A stretch of 64,000 nucleotides of DNA from Faecalibacterium prausnitzii (GTDB lineage: Bacteria > Bacillota > Clostridia > Oscillospirales > Ruminococcaceae): positions 62,001 to 126,000 of the forward strand of contig NZ_PRLD01000007.1 in assembly GCF_003287405.1 (NCBI RefSeq), read 5' to 3'. Under the pieces are notes generated by a model. The model searched no databases, was not told the origin of the DNA, and saw nothing but the letters and a program-made list of their open reading frames with translations. This document shows, one piece after another, positions 58,483-64,000 of this stretch. Position numbers and translations under genes: made by a program. Position 1 is the first letter of the stretch. Every line of letters begins with the position of its first letter.

Positions 58483-58809
58483 ATGCCCAGAACCAAAGGT
58501 AGTAAGAACAAACCGAAAGTTACCAACAACTTTGCATCCCAGATTGCAGAGAAGAAGGGATTCATCGCTTCCCTGACTTTTGAAATCACTTCCATCACCG
58601 CCAACATTGACACTTTGAAAGCTGACCTGAAAGAGAAGAAGACTGCTCTGAAGAAGGCCGAAAAAGAAGTGGCATCCCTGGAAGCGAAGAAGGTAAAGGC
58701 AGATGCTAAGGCAGCAGAATCCGCAAAGAAAGCTGAAGCAGAGGACGTGCTGAAAAAGCTGCTGGCCAGCGGCGTGAGTGCAGACGAGATACTCGAAAAA
58801 CTAAAATAA
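58483..58809 (+). CDS. Small coiled-coil protein with an AT-hook-like N-terminus
   Basis: A 108-residue basic protein without an assigned family. The first residues MPRTKGSKNKPK resemble an AT-hook (R-x-K-G-S-K-N). Residues about 25-85 are a strongly predicted coiled coil with heptads rich in Lys, Ala and Glu (LKADLKEKKTALKKAEKEVASLE cited in part), and the end GVSADEILEKL is a short helix. It has its own promoter, an AAAGGCGG ribosome site and a terminator. A nucleoid-associated or H-NS-like silencer role for the AT-rich island would fit, but this is inference only. Confidence 0.65.
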   Translation: MPRTKGSKNKPKVTNNFASQIAEKKGFIASLTFEITSITANIDTLKADLKEKKTALKKAEKEVASLEAKKVKADAKAAESAKKAEAEDVLKKLLASGVSADEILEKLK

Positions 58810-58828
58810 TCTTTTAGACCTCAGACCG

Positions 58829-58869
58829 TGTGGGTGTGGTTACAAAATCCCATCCATACGGTTTTATAA
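58829..58869 (+). terminator. Terminator of the coiled-coil protein gene
   Basis: CCGTGTGGGTG / CATCCATACGG hairpin followed by TTTTAT. Confidence 0.7.
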
Positions 58870-59382
58870 TAGAACGATTGTTTTATATCGAACAAATATA
58901 CACGTTTTTCATTCCATTCCTCAAAATCACTTCCGGTGAAATTTCAGCAAAAGAACAGCAGGGGAGAGCACAGGCAAAGTAGTTACTGAGCAAATAAACA
59001 GCAATGAACAACAAGGATAAGAAATAATCAAAGCAATCAGCACATCAAAATAAATTCAGTCACTTCAAAAGTACTCTTCAAAAATCAGAAATACTGCATC
59101 GTCCAAGCCAGACCATCAGTACACCAATCAAACTATCATCCACCCCTCACCACACCCCACCCTGAGGAGCGCATCTGGGCAGGGCGAACGCCCCGGGCCC
59201 CGGACGCTCCGAAGATCAAGCACGACAAGATGAAACAATTTTACATGATTGACATAGGGCGGAAAATGTGATACTATCATCTTATCAAAAAAGTGCGAAT
59301 CCCTCTCGCTCACGAAGGGAAAATCTCTCTCGCGATGAGAAATAAAACGATACAACGAACGAAAATGGACTTTGCCGAAGGC
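58870..59382. other. Non-coding right end of the island
   Basis: About 510 bp, AT- and A-rich up to 59140, then a short GC-rich patch (59145-59220) containing GGGCGAACGCCC-GGGCC palindromes, then AT-rich again. No ORF with a ribosome site. CTCTCGCTCACGAAGGG and CTCTCTCGCGATGAG near 59300-59340 echo the integrase upstream region on the left. Confidence 0.4.
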
Positions 59383-59432
59383 TGGCAGACACGAGGGACT
59401 TAAAATCCCTTTCTGGAGACAGAGTACGGGTT
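59383..59432 (+). repeat. Right 50-bp attachment-site repeat (tRNA-Leu fragment)
   Basis: Identical to 35473-35522, from the D-arm end through the variable arm into the T-arm. The 5' half of the tRNA is absent and the 3' part is mutated (TTTGCCCCCGCCGAC), so it is not a functional tRNA. Likely attR or a remnant of an earlier integration. Confidence 0.8.
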
Positions 59433-59625
59433 TGCCCCCGCCGACAGTATTAAAAACCCCAGAATTATTCTCTAATTCGAATGATTCTGGGGTTTTCTTT
59501 TTGTTCCATTTTCCGGGAACGCTGGAGGGGCGAGAGGTTTTTTACGAAAGAAAAACCTCTCATACGCAACTAAAATCCATGACATAACTTGGCGCAGTGT
59601 AGAGAGACTGAAGCTGTCTTTTTGT
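59433..59625. other. Diverged copy of the tRNA-Leu terminator and integrase upstream region
   Basis: The hairpin ACCCCAGAATTATTC / GAATGATTCTGGGGTT with a T-run, TTTTTGTTCCATTTTC and GGGCGAGAGG follow the order seen at 35545-35660, with many substitutions. The last bases resemble the integrase start region. So the duplication extends about 130-150 bp beyond the exact 50-bp repeat. Confidence 0.6.
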
Positions 59626-60711
59626 TTACTGTGCAGCAACCTTTGCATGACGCTGCCGCACCCGGCGTTCCAGCGCCTTATAAAACCAGCTCAGGCAGAG
59701 CGTGAGCAAAAATACGGTCAGGGTCCAGACCACAGGCTGCACTGTAATGTCAAGCTTGTCTGCAACCCGCTCCATATACCGGATCAGTACCTGATGGATC
59801 AGAAAGCCGTAAGGGGAGAGCTGTGCCAGCCACAAAAACGGCTTTGCGGATAGCAGCCGGGAAATGAACCCTTTGCCCATGGCGAGCAGCCAGACCAGCA
59901 GCACCGCAGAGGGAGTGAACAGCACATTGTACCGGAAGGCCACTGCGCCCAGAACCCCTGTCTGCTTGGCGGCGATAAAAAGGCAGCCGCCCGCAAGCAG
60001 TACAGCACCCAGTTCCAATAGGGAGAAAGCACTGCGCGGCAGTGTGCTCTCCTGTTTGCGGCTGTGGTAAAGACAGCCCGCGCAGCAGCTGATAGTAAAA
60101 TCGCCTGCCCGGAACAGCGGACACAGATAGGTCAGGTAGAATGCGGCCTTTCCGCTGAGCCCGGCTTTCCAGACCGCAAGGGAGAAAAGGCACTGTACGC
60201 AGAAAATTGCTGCGGCAATGCAGCGCAGTTTGCGGGCATCGGCCTTTTTCAGCACGGCGAGAAGCGTGGGAAAGATGGCATACAGAAAAGCCTGCACCGA
60301 AAGATACCAAGCCACTCCATTCAGGCAGAACCAGAAACGGCTGGACGGGATCCATGTTTGCAACAGGAAAATGCTTACCGCAAGCTGCGCCGCACAGGAG
60401 AGAACCCCGCGGGCAGAGGGCTGCGCCAGAAGCCCCTTCAGTACAAATAACAGGGCGGCAGCCATCATAATAAGGTGCAGCGGATACAGCCGGCGTATTT
60501 TTTTAAAGGAGAAAGCTATGGCAGACTGCAGCCCCGGTGCTGTGCGAGGGCGGTCGTAATAGTTGCAGACCATCAGAAAACCGGACAGCGCTACAAATAC
60601 TGAAATCGCCCACGGACCAAGCCACGGCGCCCCGCAATGGGAGATGACCACGCACAAAAATGCGACTGCCCGCAGTCCTTGTAAAGATGAGATCAGTTTT
60701 TTGTCTGTCAC
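59626..60711 (-). CDS. Membrane-bound acyltransferase family 3 (OafA/YrhL-like)
   Basis: A 361-residue integral membrane O-acyltransferase with about ten predicted spans, likely acetylating or otherwise acylating a cell-surface polysaccharide. The start LISSLQGLRAVAFLCVVISHCG (residues 5-26) includes the conserved R in QGLRAVA and the catalytic-type histidine in ISH; SGFLMV near 44 and RIRRLYPLHL-like KKIRRLYPLHLIMM near 70 are also typical. The start is GTG 60711 with GGAGG at optimal distance. It is GC-rich like the core genome, yet carries the same leader element as the exopolysaccharide locus. Confidence 0.9.
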   Translation of the reverse strand: MTDKKLISSLQGLRAVAFLCVVISHCGAPWLGPWAISVFVALSGFLMVCNYYDRPRTAPGLQSAIAFSFKKIRRLYPLHLIMMAAALLFVLKGLLAQPSARGVLSCAAQLAVSIFLLQTWIPSSRFWFCLNGVAWYLSVQAFLYAIFPTLLAVLKKADARKLRCIAAAIFCVQCLFSLAVWKAGLSGKAAFYLTYLCPLFRAGDFTISCCAGCLYHSRKQESTLPRSAFSLLELGAVLLAGGCLFIAAKQTGVLGAVAFRYNVLFTPSAVLLVWLLAMGKGFISRLLSAKPFLWLAQLSPYGFLIHQVLIRYMERVADKLDITVQPVVWTLTVFLLTLCLSWFYKALERRVRQRHAKVAAQ

Positions 60712-60754
60712 GGTATCCTCCGTTCTGCCGCAAAGCGCGGCAGCTGTGTTTTTC

Positions 60755-60850
60755 TATCGCAATTTTCAAAAATAGTGCCTATCAAGACGGCTTATTTGCG
60801 ATATGCAGTTTGCGGCTGTTGCTTGTGCATTAAAAACGCAAACTGCTATA
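60755..60850 (-). promoter_or_regulatory. Conserved two-hairpin leader element, acyltransferase copy
   Basis: Reverse-complement match of 39604-39700. On the minus strand hairpin 1 is GTTTGCG/CGCAAAC (60843 leftward) and hairpin 2 TATCGCAA/TTGCGATA (to 60755), with inner AAATA/TATTT and GCC/GGC. It starts within about 12 nt of the predicted transcription start and ends 43 nt before the GTG, so it is transcribed as a leader. Confidence 0.75.
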
Positions 60851-60860
60851 ATGCGCTATA

Positions 60861-60889
60861 AGTATAAAAAAGGCGGCGCGTCCTGTCAA
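60861..60889 (-). promoter_or_regulatory. Promoter of the acyltransferase gene
   Basis: On the minus strand TTGACA (60889-60884), 17-bp spacer, TATACT (60866-60861). The -35 box is in the loop of the hairpin at 60866-60907. Confidence 0.8.
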
Positions 60890-60907
60890 GGATGCGCCGC
60901 CTTTTTT
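60866..60907. terminator. Terminator-like hairpin overlapping the acyltransferase promoter
   Basis: GGCGGCGCGTCC / GGATGCGCCGCC (60872-60901) with an A-run on the left and T6 on the right, thus terminator-shaped on both strands. The adjacent genes diverge, so there is no obvious transcript to end. Confidence 0.6.
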
Positions 60908-60969
60908 GCGTGGCAGAGTACGATTTTTGGGCGTCATAAATTCTTAACAAAGAAAAATCGCAAAACCCC

Positions 60970-60998
60970 TTGATTTTTCAGGGCAAGATGAGTACAAT
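60970..60998 (+). promoter_or_regulatory. Promoter of groES-groEL
   Basis: TTGATT (60970-60975), 17-bp spacer, TACAAT (60993-60998), immediately followed by the CIRCE operator. Confidence 0.8.
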
Positions 60999-61002
60999 AC
61001 AC

Positions 61003-61029
61003 TTAGCACTCAGAGAAAAGGAGTGCTAA
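61003..61029 (+). promoter_or_regulatory. CIRCE operator (HrcA binding site)
   Basis: Perfect consensus TTAGCACTC - 9 nt - GAGTGCTAA. The heat-shock repressor HrcA binds it; here it overlaps the transcription start of groES-groEL, so the operon is repressed without stress. Confidence 0.97.
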
Positions 61030-61110
61030 ACCACTGCGGGGCACACACGAAGCCCCCGCAGGACGCAACAAAGTTTCAAATAAATTCAATATAATTGGAG
61101 GGCAAGAATT

Positions 61111-61398
61111 ATGAAGATCATTCCTCTTGCAGACCGTGTTGTCATTAAGACTGTTGAAGTTGAGGAGACCACCAAGGGCGGCCTGATCCTGACCGGCAGC
61201 GCAAAAGAGAAGCCGCAGGTCGCACAGGTCATCGCGGTGGGCCCCGGCGGTGTCGTGGACGGTAAGGAAGTCAAGATGACCGTTAAGGTCGGCGACAAGG
61301 TCCTCACCAGCAAGTACTCCGGCACCGAGGTCAAGGTGGACGGCGAAGAGTGCACCATCGTGCGCCAGAGCGACATTCTGGCTGTTGTGGAAGACTGA
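61111..61398 (+). CDS. groES: Co-chaperonin GroES
   Basis: A 95-residue heptameric lid of the GroEL chamber. It has the family's IIPLADRVVIKTVEVEETTKGGLILTGSAKEKPQ, with the mobile GroEL-binding loop at residues about 17-31 (GGLIL), then VIAVGPGG and KVGDKVLTSKYSGTEVKVDGEE. An AATTGGAGGG ribosome site precedes the ATG. It is the first gene of the CIRCE-controlled operon, 52 bp before groEL. Confidence 0.97.
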   Translation: MKIIPLADRVVIKTVEVEETTKGGLILTGSAKEKPQVAQVIAVGPGGVVDGKEVKMTVKVGDKVLTSKYSGTEVKVDGEECTIVRQSDILAVVED

Positions 61399-61423
61399 AA
61401 CTGAATTTTCCCTTTTCAATTGA

Positions 61424-63085
<1,662 letters not shown>

Positions 63086-63118
63086 TCCGTACCAGTCTTT
63101 CTTAATAAGATACGCCAG

Positions 63119-63159
63119 AGAGGTGGAATTTCTCTTCGGAGAGGTTCCACCTCTTTTTA
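63119..63159 (+). terminator. Terminator of groES-groEL
   Basis: AGAGGTGGAA / TTCCACCTCT hairpin with an inner CTCTTCGGAGAG stem, followed by TTTTTAT. Confidence 0.9.
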
Positions 63160-63214
63160 TGTATACCCTGCACCCCTGCTGCCCACCCTAACCATACGGA
63201 AAGGGGGCGCGGGG

Positions 63215-64000
63215 ATGTCCGGCAAACGGGTATTGGCGGTGTATGCTGCCTTGCTGCTGGGGTTTATGGTGGTGCTGTGCCGGTTGTATCTGCTGGCGCA
63301 GCACCCCGCCTATGCCGCGCGGGCGGCGGCGCAGAGCACGGTCACCCTGCAGCTGCCCGCCCGGCGGGGCAGCTTTTACGATGCACAGGGGCAGCTGCTC
63401 ACCGGGTTAGAGGAGCGCTGGCAGGTGGTGTGTTTTCCCGGGCAGAGCAATTACGACCGGCTGTATGCCTGCACGGACGCCGCCGGGCAGGCGCTTTTGT
63501 ACCGCAGCCGCAGCCGCGCTGCGCCGTTTTTGCTGGAGGTGAACTGCGACCCCGCCCGCCTTGGACTGACCGGTTACCCCACCGCCCGGCGGTACGCGGC
63601 GGTGCCGCTGTGTCAGCATCTGCTGGGCTATCTGGATGGCACAGGTCACGGCGCTGCGGGGCTGGAAAAGGCATTGGACGCCGTGCTTTCCGGCACAGGG
63701 GAGCACAGCAGCCTTGTCTGCGCCGTCACAGCGCAGGGTACGCTGCGCACCGGCGAGACGCCCAAACTTTTGCAAGCCGACAGCGGGGCGCTGGGTGTGC
63801 AGCTGACCATCTCCCGTCCGGTGCAGCGGGCAGTGGAAGCGGTGGCGTCCACCACTATGCAAAGCGGCTGCATTCTGGTGCTGGATACCGCCACGGCGGC
63901 GGTGCGCGCCAGCGTCAGTGTGCCGGGCTACGACCCGGAGCACCTTGCCGACAGTTTGCAGGCGGCGAACAGCCCCTTCCTGAACCGGGCGCTGCAAAGC
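63215..64000 (+). CDS. Penicillin-binding protein (PBP2/SpoVD-like), 5' part
   Basis: An open reading frame from ATG 63215 (GGGGGCGCGGGG upstream) to the window edge, at least 261 codons. A single N-terminal membrane anchor at residues about 4-25 (VLAVYAALLLGFMVVLCRLYLL) is followed by ARRGSFYDAQGQLLT, the RGxxYDRNG-like motif that opens the pedestal domain of class B penicillin-binding proteins. GLEKALDAVLSG near 150 and GVQLTISRPVQRAVEAV near 190 (the TID-x-x-Q-x-x-x-E-like linker) then lead to the transpeptidase domain, which lies beyond the window. Probably a cell-wall transpeptidase of division or sporulation type; which one cannot be decided. Confidence 0.85.
   Translation, partial: MSGKRVLAVYAALLLGFMVVLCRLYLLAQHPAYAARAAAQSTVTLQLPARRGSFYDAQGQLLTGLEERWQVVCFPGQSNYDRLYACTDAAGQALLYRSRSRAAPFLLEVNCDPARLGLTGYPTARRYAAVPLCQHLLGYLDGTGHGAAGLEKALDAVLSGTGEHSSLVCAVTAQGTLRTGETPKLLQADSGALGVQLTISRPVQRAVEAVASTTMQSGCILVLDTATAAVRASVSVPGYDPEHLADSLQAANSPFLNRALQS

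Larger units (their letters stand above)
35473..59432. mobile_element. tRNA-Leu-associated genomic island carrying the exopolysaccharide cluster
   Basis: About 24 kb between two exact 50-bp copies of the tRNA-Leu 3' region. The integrase remnant lies at the tRNA end, as in most tRNA-integrated elements. Base composition drops sharply inside (the glycosyltransferase genes are visibly AT-rich and use codons rare in the flanking genes), and it rises again at the acyltransferase gene. The mobility genes are broken, so the island is probably no longer self-mobile. The exact boundary on the right is blurred by a second decayed copy of the tRNA-flanking sequence. Confidence 0.7.

Noticed and set aside
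59383-59450. Second tRNA-Leu gene
   Set aside because: The 5' acceptor and D-arm are missing and the T-arm is mutated, so it cannot fold as a tRNA; it is an attachment-site remnant.
35550-59600. CRISPR array
   Set aside because: I looked for regularly spaced direct repeats with unique spacers across the island and flanks and saw none; the repeats present are att sites, palindromes and ribozymes.

Overview
The window looks like a chromosomal segment of a gut Clostridia (Oscillospiraceae), most likely Faecalibacterium or a close relative. I base this on the GC-rich, strongly codon-biased housekeeping genes, the Firmicutes neighbourhoods (large SRP RNA before dnaX-ybaB-recR, smpB-ssrA, CIRCE-groES-groEL, SCIFF peptide with its maturase) and the many short palindromic intergenic repeats. 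No taxonomic marker such as 16S rRNA is present, so the genus is inferred.

Positions 1-35,540 are core chromosome. They hold a uracil-DNA glycosylase, a DUF4160/DUF2442 pair, pta, SRP RNA, dnaX-ybaB-recR, smpB-tmRNA, DUF1836 and DegV proteins, cardiolipin synthase, a duplicated-domain lipoprotein, a polar amino-acid ABC transporter, a MATE exporter, an aconitase-like hydratase with PHP and TSCPD proteins, oleate hydratase, a Tat-exported 5'-nucleotidase, tRNA-Gln, SCIFF/maturase/decarboxylase, a minus-strand operon (aspartate dehydrogenase-like, 2-hydroxyacid dehydrogenase, thiD, tenA), guaB, pncB and tRNA-Leu.

Positions about 35,473-59,432 form a genomic island bounded by an exact 50-bp direct repeat of the 3' part of tRNA-Leu(TAA). 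Its left end carries a decayed integrase fused by deletion to a frameshifted helicase, followed by debris. The body is an AT-rich exopolysaccharide/capsule cluster: an initiating sugar transferase, a dead glycosyltransferase, six intact glycosyltransferases, DUF1919, an acetyltransferase, EpsG-like polymerase, O-antigen-ligase-like protein, pyruvyltransferase, flippase, an F420H2-dehydrogenase-beta-like Fe-S protein and a nucleotidyltransferase. At the end come a membrane protein, an AbiH-like protein and a small coiled-coil protein.

The most striking observations are in the island. (1) Two HDV-like self-cleaving ribozymes, each preceded by a covarying hairpin, lie before the membrane-protein gene and before the AbiH-like gene, and so bracket the former. 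(2) Long poly-G tracts (G9, G9, G10 and a G7) lie inside AT-rich polysaccharide genes, all currently in frame, as expected of phase-variable contingency loci. (3) A nearly identical, about 96-nt two-hairpin leader lies upstream of both the first exopolysaccharide gene and, 21 kb away in inverted orientation, a membrane acyltransferase gene. Together these suggest surface polysaccharide under several layers of unusual control.

After the island come the divergent acyltransferase (minus strand), CIRCE-controlled groES-groEL and the start of a penicillin-binding protein gene that runs off the window.
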